A DNA stretch of 63,083 nt, taken from contig CAJQLW010000003.1 in assembly GCA_905479325.1 (NCBI GenBank), positions 1 to 63,083 on the forward strand, written 5' to 3'. Origin of the DNA: an uncultured Flavobacteriales bacterium (GTDB lineage: Bacteria; Bacteroidota; Bacteroidia; Flavobacteriales_E; Vicingaceae). Made by a program: the position numbers and the translations under genes. Of the stretch, positions 9,417 through 18,599 are shown piece after piece (the stretch's first letter is position 1; every line of letters starts with the position of its first letter). The notes beneath the pieces are model-generated. The model was not told the DNA's origin. It was given only the letters and a program-made list of their open reading frames with translations, and ran no database searches.

Positions 9417-10577
9417 ATGCCATTTTACAGAGAATTAGGAAAGATCCCACATAAAAGACACACTACCTTTAAAAAGAAAGACGGGAGCCTTCACTACGAG
9501 GAATTGTTCGGAACAGTAGGCTTTGACGGCATGTCTAGTCTATTGTATCACTTGCATCGCCCTACCATGGTAAAAGAGTATTTAGGTTCAAAAGACGTGA
9601 GTCCGAAAATAGCGGTTGAGAAAAATTTTAAATCGAGAAGGTTAATTGGATTTGACGTTAAGCCACAAGATGACTATTTAGAAAGCAGAGAGCCAATGCT
9701 ATGCAACAATGATGTATTGATTGCACTAGCCGCTCCAAAAAAATCAATGACAGAGTATTTCTATAAAAATACAGATGCAGATGAAGTCATATTTATTCAT
9801 AAAGGAAGCGGAACCTTGCGAACGTTCTTAGGAAATATTGAATTCAAGTATGGAGATTATTTGGTGATTCCTAGAGGAATGATTTATCAAATAGAGTTTG
9901 ATGACGAAAACAATAGACATTTTATTGTTGAATCGTATTCACCAATTTACACTCCAAAACGTTACCGAAATTGGTTTGGCCAATTGCTGGAGCACTCGCC
10001 ATATTGTGAAAGAGATTTTAGAACGCCAGAAAACCTTGAAACACACGATGAGCAAGGCGATTTTATCATAAAAATCAAAAAAGAAGGAGTTCTTCACGAC
10101 TACCTGTACGCATCACACCCGTTTGATGTAGTTGGCTGGGATGGATTTAATTACCCTTATGCCTTTTCAATTCACGATTTTGAGCCCATTACAGGAAGAG
10201 TGCATCAGCCACCACCAGTACACCAAACATTTGAAGCTGCCGGATTTGTAATTTGCTCTTTTGTTCCTCGTTTGTACGATTACCATCCTGAATCTATTCC
10301 TGCGCCTTACAATCACTCTAACATTGATTCTGACGAAGTTTTGTATTATGTCGACGGGGATTTTATGAGTCGAAATGACATTGACCAAGGCCAGATTACC
10401 TTGCACCAAGCAGGAATTCCACACGGACCACACCCAGGAGCTTATGAGCGAAGTGTAGGACAAACCGAAACAGAAGAGCTAGCGGTAATGGTAGATACTT
10501 TTAAACCATTGAAAGTAACCGAAAACGCTATGAAATTAGATGATGGCAAGTATTACAAAAGTTGGTTAGAACACTAA
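9417..10577 (+). CDS. hmgA: homogentisate 1,2-dioxygenase
   Basis: Encodes 386 residues. The enzyme opens the ring of homogentisate in tyrosine and phenylalanine breakdown using non-haem iron. The start MPFYRELGKIPHKRHTTFKK and the C-terminal HQAGIPHGPHPGAYERS are characteristic of the Bacteroidota form; the cupin core contains the His and Glu residues expected for iron binding. The other tyrosine-degradation genes are not in the window, so this copy stands alone. Upstream is the broken four-helix-bundle gene and a short direct repeat. Confidence 0.93.
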   Translation: MPFYRELGKIPHKRHTTFKKKDGSLHYEELFGTVGFDGMSSLLYHLHRPTMVKEYLGSKDVSPKIAVEKNFKSRRLIGFDVKPQDDYLESREPMLCNNDVLIALAAPKKSMTEYFYKNTDADEVIFIHKGSGTLRTFLGNIEFKYGDYLVIPRGMIYQIEFDDENNRHFIVESYSPIYTPKRYRNWFGQLLEHSPYCERDFRTPENLETHDEQGDFIIKIKKEGVLHDYLYASHPFDVVGWDGFNYPYAFSIHDFEPITGRVHQPPPVHQTFEAAGFVICSFVPRLYDYHPESIPAPYNHSNIDSDEVLYYVDGDFMSRNDIDQGQITLHQAGIPHGPHPGAYERSVGQTETEELAVMVDTFKPLKVTENAMKLDDGKYYKSWLEH

Positions 10578-10639
10578 CAGCTTTTCTCGACGCAGTTTTT
10601 ATTGGTATATTTCACTTTCGTTTCAACAAAAACTAAAAT

Positions 10640-11635
10640 TTGGAAGCAAAAGAAATTTCGGTAATTGGAGGAGGTAGTTGGGCTACAGCAATTGTTAAAA
10701 TGCTGAGCAACAACGCAGAAAAAGTGAATTGGTGGATGCGAGATGCTGACAAGGCAAAATACATCAACAAATACATGCACAATCCTCGCTACCTATCTTC
10801 TATTCAGTTTGATAGAGAAAAAATTAGAGTCAGTAATGATCTGTCAGATATTATTGCCGCATCAGAGTTTATTGTAATTGCAACTCCGTCGGCCTTTTTA
10901 ATGGATGTTTTTGGAGACAGAGACAACTCCGATTTAGCGGATAAAACAATTTATTCTGCCGTTAAGGGTATTGTGCCCGAAGTACATCAGATTCCCGCTA
11001 GATTCTTTCACAAACGTTTTGGAACTCCATACGATAGTATTGGGATAATTAGTGGCCCATGTCATGCAGAAGAAGTTGCTTTAGAGCGCTTAAGCTACCT
11101 AACCATTGCTTGCCAAGACCAAGAAAGAGCAAAGGCTTTAGCAGATCTTCTTGAATGCAGGTACATTAAAACTCATCTATCCGATGATTTATTTGGGACT
11201 GAAATTTCTGCCATTCTGAAAAACATTTATGCTGTTGCAGCAGGAATTTTTCATGGCTTGGGTTACGGAGACAACTTTCAGGCTGTTTTAATTTCTAACG
11301 CTGTGCAAGAAATTGAGCGCTTTGTTGATGAACTGAATCCAATTCACCGTGATGTAAAGTCATCGGCTTATTTGGGTGATTTATTGGTTACTGCCTATTC
11401 TAACTTTTCTAGAAATAGAACGTTCGGCGCCATGGTTGGGAAAGGCTATTCCGTTATGTCTGCACAAATGGAAATGAACATGACGGCGGAAGGTTATTAC
11501 GCGGCTAAGAGTATTATCAAAATTAACGAGAAATTTAAGGTAGATATTCCCATTGCTGATGCCGTGTACAGAGTGCTTTACGAAAATATTTCCCCTGCTG
11601 TTGAAATGAGAATTTTGGCAGACAAGTTGGTCTAA
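10640..11635 (+). CDS. gpsA: glycerol-3-phosphate dehydrogenase (NAD(P)+)
   Basis: Encodes 331 residues that make sn-glycerol 3-phosphate for phospholipid synthesis. The dinucleotide motif is VIGGGSWATA at the N-terminus, followed by SAVKGIVPE, AILKNIYAVAAG and the signature LGDLLVTAYSNFSRNRTFG. The reading frame begins with TTG (10640-10642), which puts the Rossmann motif at the normal distance; no in-frame ATG lies upstream before a stop. It is separated from hmgA by 62 bases and may have its own promoter, with a near-match to the -7 box (TATATTTC) at 10606. Confidence 0.93.
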   Translation: MEAKEISVIGGGSWATAIVKMLSNNAEKVNWWMRDADKAKYINKYMHNPRYLSSIQFDREKIRVSNDLSDIIAASEFIVIATPSAFLMDVFGDRDNSDLADKTIYSAVKGIVPEVHQIPARFFHKRFGTPYDSIGIISGPCHAEEVALERLSYLTIACQDQERAKALADLLECRYIKTHLSDDLFGTEISAILKNIYAVAAGIFHGLGYGDNFQAVLISNAVQEIERFVDELNPIHRDVKSSAYLGDLLVTAYSNFSRNRTFGAMVGKGYSVMSAQMEMNMTAEGYYAAKSIIKINEKFKVDIPIADAVYRVLYENISPAVEMRILADKLV

Positions 11636-11690
11636 ATTTTATATCTTTAGTTATTGTTCTCATCTCAAACCGTTTCGCTTGTAAAAAGTA

Positions 11691-13365
11691 TTGCTTGCTC
11701 TCGTTTTTGTAGTATCTCAGCTTCTAATTTTCGCGCAAGCAAAAAATGCTCAATTTTATTACAAACTCGCATTAGAAGCTGATCATTCAGAGTTCTCTTA
11801 CATCGATAGTGTTCTTAACCTTGCCCAAGTGGCTGCTATTGCTGAAAGAACGACAGTTTAGCAGTAGAAATATTTTATAAAAAAGGAAATGTATTCCACA
11901 ATGAAGGCCTTTATAGTGAAGCGCAAGTAGAATTCGAAAAAGGAATTCAAATTGCCCGTCAGCTAAATTGGGTTCAGATGGAGAGCAAGTCTCTAAAAAG
12001 AGTCGGTGACAATTTTTTAAGTTCAGGAGACTTTGACAAGGCCGTTCAATTTACATTACAAGCAATTGACTTGTCTTTAACCCTTAACGACCCCACTTTA
12101 ACGTCACACAATTATTCTGGTTTAGCAGAAATGTACCGACTTTGGGACCAATATAAATTGGCCATCACCTACAACGAACTAGCGCTGCAATATGCTAAAA
12201 TTTCAGGAGAGGAAGACGCAATAGCGAAGGCCTATAACAACTTAAGTGCTGTATTGGGAGAAATAGGACGCAATAAAGACGCGATAGACGCTTTGCAAAA
12301 AGGACTAACCTTTTTAAGATCAGACAACTATTTTGCGATAGCAAAGTTGAATTCTAACATCGGCTTTTGTTACCGCAACATGGGCGAATTTCAAAAAGCA
12401 ATTGATTACCAAAGAATCGCTTTAAAATATAAGCGAGAAGCAAAAATGCTCTCTTCTTTAGGATATACTTTTGGCTCTATAGGCAGAGCATACTTGGGTT
12501 TAAACATGTACGATTCTGCTATTTATTATGTAGCTAAAGAAGTGAACGAAGCAAAAAAGTATAAGAATATTCACAACATTAAAGACGCTTACGTACATTA
12601 TGGTGAAGTATTTGAACAGATGGGAAAGATTGATTCTGCTTATCATTACTTGAACCTTTCGCTCAATTTAAAGATTCTATTTACAGGGTTGAAGTAGAAA
12701 CCCAAACATTGCTTTATCAGCGCAAATACGATTTATCGAAAAAGGAAAATGAAATTGCTCGGCTAAAAGGAGAACAACTCTTGAACAAAGCCACACAGAA
12801 AAACACCATTATCATTCTTCTCAGCCTATTGGTGTTCTCGGTTCTCCTACTTGTTTTGTATCGTTATCGTTCATCTAAAAACGAACAGAAAAGGAAAGTA
12901 ATTGAGCTCAAATTAAAAGCGAAAGAGGTAGAGGAAGTTCGGAACAAAGAAGAACTAAAAAGTTTTACAAAAGACCTTGTTGCCAAAAACAAAGCAATTC
13001 GCGATTTGAACGAACAACTTGCGTTGAAAGAGAATCAAATTAGCGAGTTTAGAAATTCCAAAACACAAGAATTAAAGGAGTTGAATGACATTCGGATTTT
13101 AACAGACGAGGATTGGAAACGATTTAAGCTCTTGTTTGAAAAAGTGTATCCGGGATTCTTTAACAGATTAAATGCAATTGAATTGAATTTTACCAAAGGA
13201 GAGAAGCGTTTACTTGCTCTTACTCGACTTGACATGGACAACCAACAAATTGCCGATGCATTGGGAATATCTGCTGAAAGTGTCTCTAAATCAAAGTCAC
13301 GACTCAAGAAAAAAATGAGCAAAACTCAGTACAAATCTGTTGAAGAATTAGCCAATTCAATATAA
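11691..13365 (+). pseudogene. TPR-LuxR membrane sensor gene, broken by several mutations
   Basis: The pieces make one normal Bacteroidota architecture: signal peptide (LALVFVVSQLLIFAQA), TPR repeats (about 11850-12660), one membrane helix (TIIILLSLLVFSVLLLVLYR, about 12807), coiled coil, and a LuxR-like helix-turn-helix (NQQIADALGISAESVSKSKS). The frame is broken near 11846 (one A missing; GAAAGAAC should read GAAAAGAAC) and near 12660 (one base missing). A likely TTG start at 11679 is followed at once by TAA; the next TTG at 11691 is used here. The longest remaining open pieces are 11978-12697 and 12709-13365. Either a decayed gene or assembly errors. Confidence 0.75.
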
Positions 13366-13465
13366 ATCAACATTTTAATTTGTCTTGATTTTGTCCATTT
13401 AGTAACATCTGAACAAAGCGTTTAGTCTACTATCTTCATAGTCAATTATTACCAATCTACTTGTA

Positions 13466-13885
13466 ATGAACGACCAATTAAGAAACGAAAATTATTCCGC
13501 ACATAACCAAATAGTTGTTACCAGTTCTAAATCTGTATTGCTGGCTGAATCTAATCTAATTGTAGCCAGACAAATAGCAACATTAGTTACACAACTAAAA
13601 CATCGTTCACTCGGTTCCACTTGTTGCATCAATGAAATTGAAGAACAGATTGACTCCAAAAACCCAGACTACATCTTTATAAACATGGCAACCTGTGGAG
13701 AATTTGATGGTTATCAAATTGCTAAAATTCTATAATTAGACTACGAAATTCCTTACGCACTAATAGTAAAAGACAATGTCTCAGAAGAGCGTAAATGGGC
13801 TGAAGAGTTAAATCCTGATGGTTTGATTTTTTATTCAACCAATGAAGATCAACTAAGAAACCAAATCGAAGTTATTTTAAGTTAA
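13466..13885 (+). pseudogene. receiver-domain-like protein with an in-frame stop
   Basis: Reads as about 139 codons in one frame interrupted by a single TAA at 13733-13735. Before it: VLLAESNLIVARQIATLV and FINMATCGEFDGYQIAKIL; after it: LDYEIPYALIVKDN onward to a natural TAA at 13883. The layout resembles a stand-alone CheY-like receiver, but the phosphoacceptor Asp position reads Asn (INMA) and the acidic pair is only partly kept (AES). So it was already a non-canonical receiver before the stop arose. It lies 100 bases after the broken TPR-LuxR gene and may have been its partner. The 3' end overlaps the aldo/keto reductase gene. Confidence 0.6.
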
Positions 13886-14865
13886 AAAGCTGGTCGAAAA
13901 GGCTCGTTATCTAAAATGCCGTCAATCTTTTCCATTACCTCAGTAGTTAACAATTGAACATCATCTATTGCTGTTAATGTTTCTTCCAATTGACTAACTT
14001 TTGATGCCCCTAAAATAGCAGTTGAAACATTTTCATTTTTCAAGCACCAAGCAATGGCTAGTTTGGGCATGGTGGTTCCTATTTCATTCGCTAAAACGGT
14101 AAGCTTTCTAACTTTCTCTAAATTCTCTTCCACTAAGCTTTTATCTTTGAGCCATTCCATTCCATCCATAGAAAGTCGGGTGCTTTCCGCCATGCCATCA
14201 TTATACTTGCCGGTTAAAATTCCACTACCTAGTGGACTCCAAATTGTGGTTCCTAACCCTACCGTTTTATAAATTTGATCGTATTCCACTTCTACTTTAT
14301 CTCTGTGCAGCATGTTGTACTGCGGCTGCTCCATGGTAGGTCCAATTAGGTTGTATCGTTCTGCCACCATATGAGCTTCCATAATTTCCTGAGCGCTCCA
14401 TTCAGACGTTCCCCAATATAAAATTTTACCTTGCTGAATTAAATTGTGCATCGTCCAAACCGTTTCAGAAATAGGAGTTTCTTTATCTGGTCTGTGGCAA
14501 TAGTATAAATCTAAATAATCAAGTTTTAGCCTTTTCAAAGCTGCGTCACAAGCTTCTACTAAATGCTTTCGGCTCAATCCTTTTTGCGTTGGCAATTCTC
14601 CGCCTTCACCAAAAAATGCTTTGGAAGAAACAATGTAAGAATCTCTTCTCCAGTCTCTTTTGCTCAGAATTTCACCCATTACTCGTTCCGACTCTCCTTT
14701 GGCGTAAATCTCTGCGTTATCGAAAAAGTTAACTCCTTTGTCGTAGGCCAAGTCCATTAAGTCACTGGCAATGTTATTCCCAATTTGTTTCCCAAAGGTT
14801 AGCCATGAACCTAATGACAAACGACTTACTTTCAATCCTGATTTCCCTAAGTTTTTATATTCCAT
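13882..14865 (-). CDS. aldo/keto reductase (voltage-gated K+ channel beta-subunit-like, AKR6)
   Basis: Encodes 327 residues of an NADPH-dependent oxidoreductase. The start MEYKNLGKSGLKVSRLSLGS and the catalytic set DNAEIY (Asp, Tyr), SSK (Lys) and YCHRPD (His) are all present. The C-terminal WSPLGSGILTGKYNDG and AWCLKNENVSTAILGA fit the AKR6 (KvBeta-like) branch rather than sugar reductases. The substrate cannot be told. It stands alone between the broken receiver gene (convergent) and the DNA ligase. Confidence 0.9.
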   Translation of the reverse strand: MEYKNLGKSGLKVSRLSLGSWLTFGKQIGNNIASDLMDLAYDKGVNFFDNAEIYAKGESERVMGEILSKRDWRRDSYIVSSKAFFGEGGELPTQKGLSRKHLVEACDAALKRLKLDYLDLYYCHRPDKETPISETVWTMHNLIQQGKILYWGTSEWSAQEIMEAHMVAERYNLIGPTMEQPQYNMLHRDKVEVEYDQIYKTVGLGTTIWSPLGSGILTGKYNDGMAESTRLSMDGMEWLKDKSLVEENLEKVRKLTVLANEIGTTMPKLAIAWCLKNENVSTAILGASKVSQLEETLTAIDDVQLLTTEVMEKIDGILDNEPFRPAF

Positions 14866-14935
14866 CTCCTACGGTATTTTGTTTGATTCTACGATTGATT
14901 TTAACTGCTGTTTCCTTATTACTCTTTCGAAATTA

Positions 14936-14994
14936 CTAATTACTAATGTTCATCACCCAAAAATGTTCTCAAAAAAACTATCATTAGTAATTAG
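14936..14994. repeat. 13-bp inverted repeat between aldo/keto reductase and ligase
   Basis: CTAATTACTAATG (14936-14948) pairs perfectly with CATTAGTAATTAG (14982-14994) across a 33-base loop. It lies between the ligase stop and the aldo/keto reductase start. It could be a transcript 3' hairpin for the ligase gene or an operator; the T tract needed for an intrinsic terminator is weak. Confidence 0.45.
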
Positions 14995-15016
14995 TTAATT
15001 GTTCATTTTTAATTGC

Positions 15017-16606
15017 TCAACCAAATTCTGCGAGTATTTTATTTAGATCATCCATCGTATTCGCCTCTGCAGCAGGTTTATCTTCTCGCCAACGGTGTAT
15101 TCTAGGAAACCTCAACGCAACTCCAGATTTGTGTCGGCTCGATTTTGCAATACCTTCAAAGGCAATTTCAAAAACCAATTCTGCTTTTACACTTCGAACG
15201 GGTCCAAATTTATCCACTGTATTCTTCTTTACGAAAGCATCTACTCTATTGATTTCTTTATCCGTTAAACCCGAATAAGCTTTCGCAAAAGGAACTAATT
15301 TTTCATCGTCCCAAACAGCGAAGGTATAGTCAGTATAAAGGTTTGCTCTTCGGCCATGTCCTCTCATGGCGTAAATCATCACAGCATCGATGGTTAATGG
15401 GTCTACTTTCCACTTCCACCAATCGCCTTTTTTACGGCCAATTTTATAGGTGGAGTCTTTGCGTTTCAGCATCAAGCCTTCCACGTTATTTTCCCTCGAT
15501 TTTAGACGCTCTTTTACTAAATCATTCCAGTTAGAGAAGTCTACTAACTCCGAAATCAACAGCTTTTCAGTGGGATGATTTTGAAGTAATTGTTCTAGCA
15601 ATTTTCGTCGTTCAACCTGCGGCTTCTCTCGTAAATCTTCGCCATTCAGCTCTAAAATGTCATAAGCAATCATTACAATTGGAGCAGATTTTAAAATTGC
15701 TTTGCTCACATTTTTGCGTGAAATTCTAGTTTGCATGGTAGAGAAACTAAGTGGTTTACCATTTTTAAACGGAATAATCTCACCGTCTAGAACTGTTCCA
15801 TTTGGCAATGCTTCTGTCAAATCTTGAAACTCGGGAAATTTGTCGGTCACCAATTCTTCTCCCCTGCTCCAAACGAACAATTCGCCATCTCTTATTATAA
15901 TCTGTCCTCGTATTCCATCCCACTTTCGTTCGGCCAACCACTCTTCCGGACTACCTATTTCCCGCGGTTCTCCCTCCAAGGCGTAAGCCAAATAAAACGG
16001 ATACGGTTTTGACAATTGATCTGCAACGTTGGTCGCTTCTACCAAATCGTGATAGTCGGAAGTTTCTGCTCGCCAGTCGCCCATTAATCGGTGTGTTAAG
16101 GTGTTTTCTTCCACCTCTGCATGTTGAGCCAATGCACGAGTCATTAACTTCTGCGATAAACCCACTCGCCAACCGCCGGTTAATAGTTTGTTAAACACAA
16201 AGCGTTCTCGCTCATCCAACTGATTCCAAGCCCAACGTACTTTTTCTTTTTGATCCTCATCTGAAAGTGGTTTTAGGTCAATAATGAACTGAATCCATTC
16301 GGTTAAACTTTTGTCGTTTTTTGATTCTAAATTGGGGTGAACTAGGGCGATTGTTTCTGCTAAATCGCCAACAATGTGATACGATTCTTCGAATAACCAT
16401 AAAGGTAAATTTGCCTCTGCTGCTGCCCATTCTCTTAATAAGGCAGTTCGAACACTACGTTTTGGCCTTCTGTGACTTAGTATGGCTATTGTCCATAACT
16501 TGTCCATGTCTGTGGCCGTATCAAAATAGCTTTTGAGCACCGCCACCTTTTTGTTGGTTTTAGTGGTTTGGTCTAGTTGATTGAAGAGTCGGACAAAGTC
16601 TTTCAT
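15017..16606 (-). CDS. ATP-dependent DNA ligase (PP_1105-like, ligase-associated repair set)
   Basis: Encodes 529 residues. The adenylation motif KWDG (ERKWDGIRGQ, Lys near residue 228) is followed by DGEIIPF, MIAYDILE, EGLMLKRKDSTYKIGRKKG and WWKWK, the usual nucleotidyltransferase motifs, and a C-terminal OB-fold. An N-terminal helical domain of about 200 residues matches the stand-alone ATP ligases that sit with an MBL-fold exonuclease, a DEXH helicase and a phosphoesterase in a DNA damage response set. Here the exonuclease is upstream on the same strand (18600-19631) but a T9SS gene lies between them, and no helicase or phosphoesterase is seen. Confidence 0.93.
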   Translation of the reverse strand: MKDFVRLFNQLDQTTKTNKKVAVLKSYFDTATDMDKLWTIAILSHRRPKRSVRTALLREWAAAEANLPLWLFEESYHIVGDLAETIALVHPNLESKNDKSLTEWIQFIIDLKPLSDEDQKEKVRWAWNQLDERERFVFNKLLTGGWRVGLSQKLMTRALAQHAEVEENTLTHRLMGDWRAETSDYHDLVEATNVADQLSKPYPFYLAYALEGEPREIGSPEEWLAERKWDGIRGQIIIRDGELFVWSRGEELVTDKFPEFQDLTEALPNGTVLDGEIIPFKNGKPLSFSTMQTRISRKNVSKAILKSAPIVMIAYDILELNGEDLREKPQVERRKLLEQLLQNHPTEKLLISELVDFSNWNDLVKERLKSRENNVEGLMLKRKDSTYKIGRKKGDWWKWKVDPLTIDAVMIYAMRGHGRRANLYTDYTFAVWDDEKLVPFAKAYSGLTDKEINRVDAFVKKNTVDKFGPVRSVKAELVFEIAFEGIAKSSRHKSGVALRFPRIHRWREDKPAAEANTMDDLNKILAEFG

Positions 16607-16747
16607 TGGCTGATTAACAAAGTGGAATCTTTATGGTTTTGATTGTACTAAATGAAAATATTGGTGTAATGCAAATTTATCGCTATCACTCAATCTGTCA
16701 GGCTGATCGGATTGGAACTCTAGGCAAATTAACTTAATATTGAAGGA

Positions 16748-16787
16748 AGAGTTGTAGTGTTTCGACTCCGCTCAACATGACAACTCT
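16748..16787. repeat. intergenic hairpin with a repeat-like core
   Basis: AGAGTTGT and ACAACTCT form 8-bp arms around TTTCGACTCCGCTCAACATG. The core resembles short dispersed intergenic repeats known to me from Flavobacteriia, in which TTTCGACTnCGCTCAA recurs. It lies in the 239-base gap between the ligase start and the end of the SBBP-repeat gene; nothing else is recognised in that gap. Only one copy is in this window, so the dispersed nature is recalled, not shown. Confidence 0.4.
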
Positions 16788-16845
16788 ATGTGTACTTATA
16801 ATTATTACACTTTGTACAATGGTGCTATAGTCTATGAAAAATTAG

Positions 16846-18544
16846 CTACTCTTTCACAAATTTCTCTCTCAAAATACCCTTTTCCGTTTCCACTTGAATG
16901 AAGTACAAGCCTGAGCTTAGGTTGGAAACATCGATTGTGTTATTAGAGCGATTTATCTTAACTGCTTTTCCGTTGATGTCAGAAACCGAAATAGACCTTA
17001 CAGGTTTATCAGTGTTTATTCGCAATTCATTTGAAGCAGGGTTTGGGTAAAGAAGCAATATGTTTTCATTAAACCCAGAGTGATTCTCAAAGTTCAAGTC
17101 GGTCAAAACCCCTTGACTCAACTTCAAAATAAACATATCAAACCCTCCAACTGATGAGTGGTTGTTAATTGCTGAGGCGGGATTAAAGTCCACCGTATTC
17201 TCAAAGTATCCTGATATAAATAAATCATCCTGTTTATTCACAGTAATTGAAATCGCTGCATCACGTCCAGTACCGCCTATAGATTGAGCCCAACGAAAAG
17301 CTCCTATCGAATCCAATTTCAAAAGGAAAGATTCTCGTAAACCATTAGATGTTAAACTATAAGTATTAACACTAGGGTCAAAATCTGATGTCCCCCAAAA
17401 CTCTCCACAAATATAAATGTTCCCATTTGCGTCTGCATCTATAGCATGGCCTTCTTCGAAATTAGTTCCACCGAAAGACTTAGCCCAGCTATACGTTCCA
17501 TCAGGTTTTAATTTCAAAACATAGGCTTCTGAATTACCACCTCCACCCTGCGCAAATAGACTAAAAGTATTTAATCCTGGATCAAAGTCTACAGTATCAG
17601 TAAAACGACCAGTAACAAATATGTTACCTAATAAGTCTACCTCAATATCGCTTCCTGTCTCGCCATTTTTTCCCCCAAATGAACGTGTCCATATAAGCCT
17701 TCCATTCGAATCGAGTTTTTGAACGAAGACATCAAAAAACCCATTTGAAATTAAGTTGTAAATGTTTGTATTACGTGGATCGAAATCTACCGTATCTTGA
17801 AAAAGTCCAACTCTATAAATATTTCCTGCCGTGTCCAGTGCAATGGAGCTAATCCTGTCCTCTGATACTCCTCCAACAGAGCTAACCCAATACAAATTAA
17901 GCATATTAGACAGCCTCAGAAGAAATACATCCTCTTGTCCGTTGGGATTCAGAACATTAATAGGTGCCCCTGGAGTAAAATTTACTGTTCCGCTATATGT
18001 TCCAGTTAGGTATAAATCTCCTTTGTCATTTGAAACAACATCTACTCCAATATCCTCTCCAATACCTCCATAGGCTCTAGAACCCAAAAAGTTCCCGTTA
18101 CTGTCAAGCTTTAGAATAAATATATCATAACTGCCATTTGATGTCCAATAACTAACAGGACTGTTCGTGCTAAAATGAATACTACCTTGAAATGCTCCAA
18201 CAACGTAAACGTTACCGTCATAATCTTGTACAATGGAGTTTGCGATGTCAACGTTAGTACCTCCAAAGGATTTGCCCCAAACAAAATTTCCGTTACTATC
18301 TAACTTCTGAACAAAAATGTCGCTTGAGCCTTTAGAATAAACCTTAAACTCACCAACACCCGGATCCAAATCCATAGAGTCTATAAAATAACCGGTTGAA
18401 TATATAATTACTCTTTCCTAAAATAGTTTTACTCACATGGTCAAAACCGCGTGAACCGAAAGTTTTTACCCACTCAAAATTTAAATTTTGTGAATGTAAC
18501 TGACTCGACAGTAAAATAAGAGTAATTAGTAGTGTTTTTTTCAT
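16846..18544 (-). pseudogene. SBBP-repeat protein with T9SS type A sorting domain, frameshifted at a TA run
   Basis: The 5' part starts at MKKTLLITLILLSSQLHSQ (ATG at 18544), a signal peptide, and runs off frame near 18405. The rest (about 500 residues) carries beta-propeller-like SBBP repeats such as LDSNGNFVWGKSFGGTN about every 60-75 residues and ends in a type A sorting domain (LYPNPASNELRIN to LREKFVKE). The parts join as NYIYSTGYFIDSM if two bases are restored in the alternating TA run at 18401-18406. So a 2-bp contraction separates secretion signal from body. The gene lies between two ligase-associated repair genes. Phase variation, recent inactivation and sequencing error are all possible. 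Confidence 0.8.
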
Positions 18545-18599
18545 AGCCAAGGGTTTGGAATTTCGCCTTCCTAAATTAATCAAAATGAGCAAACAAATG

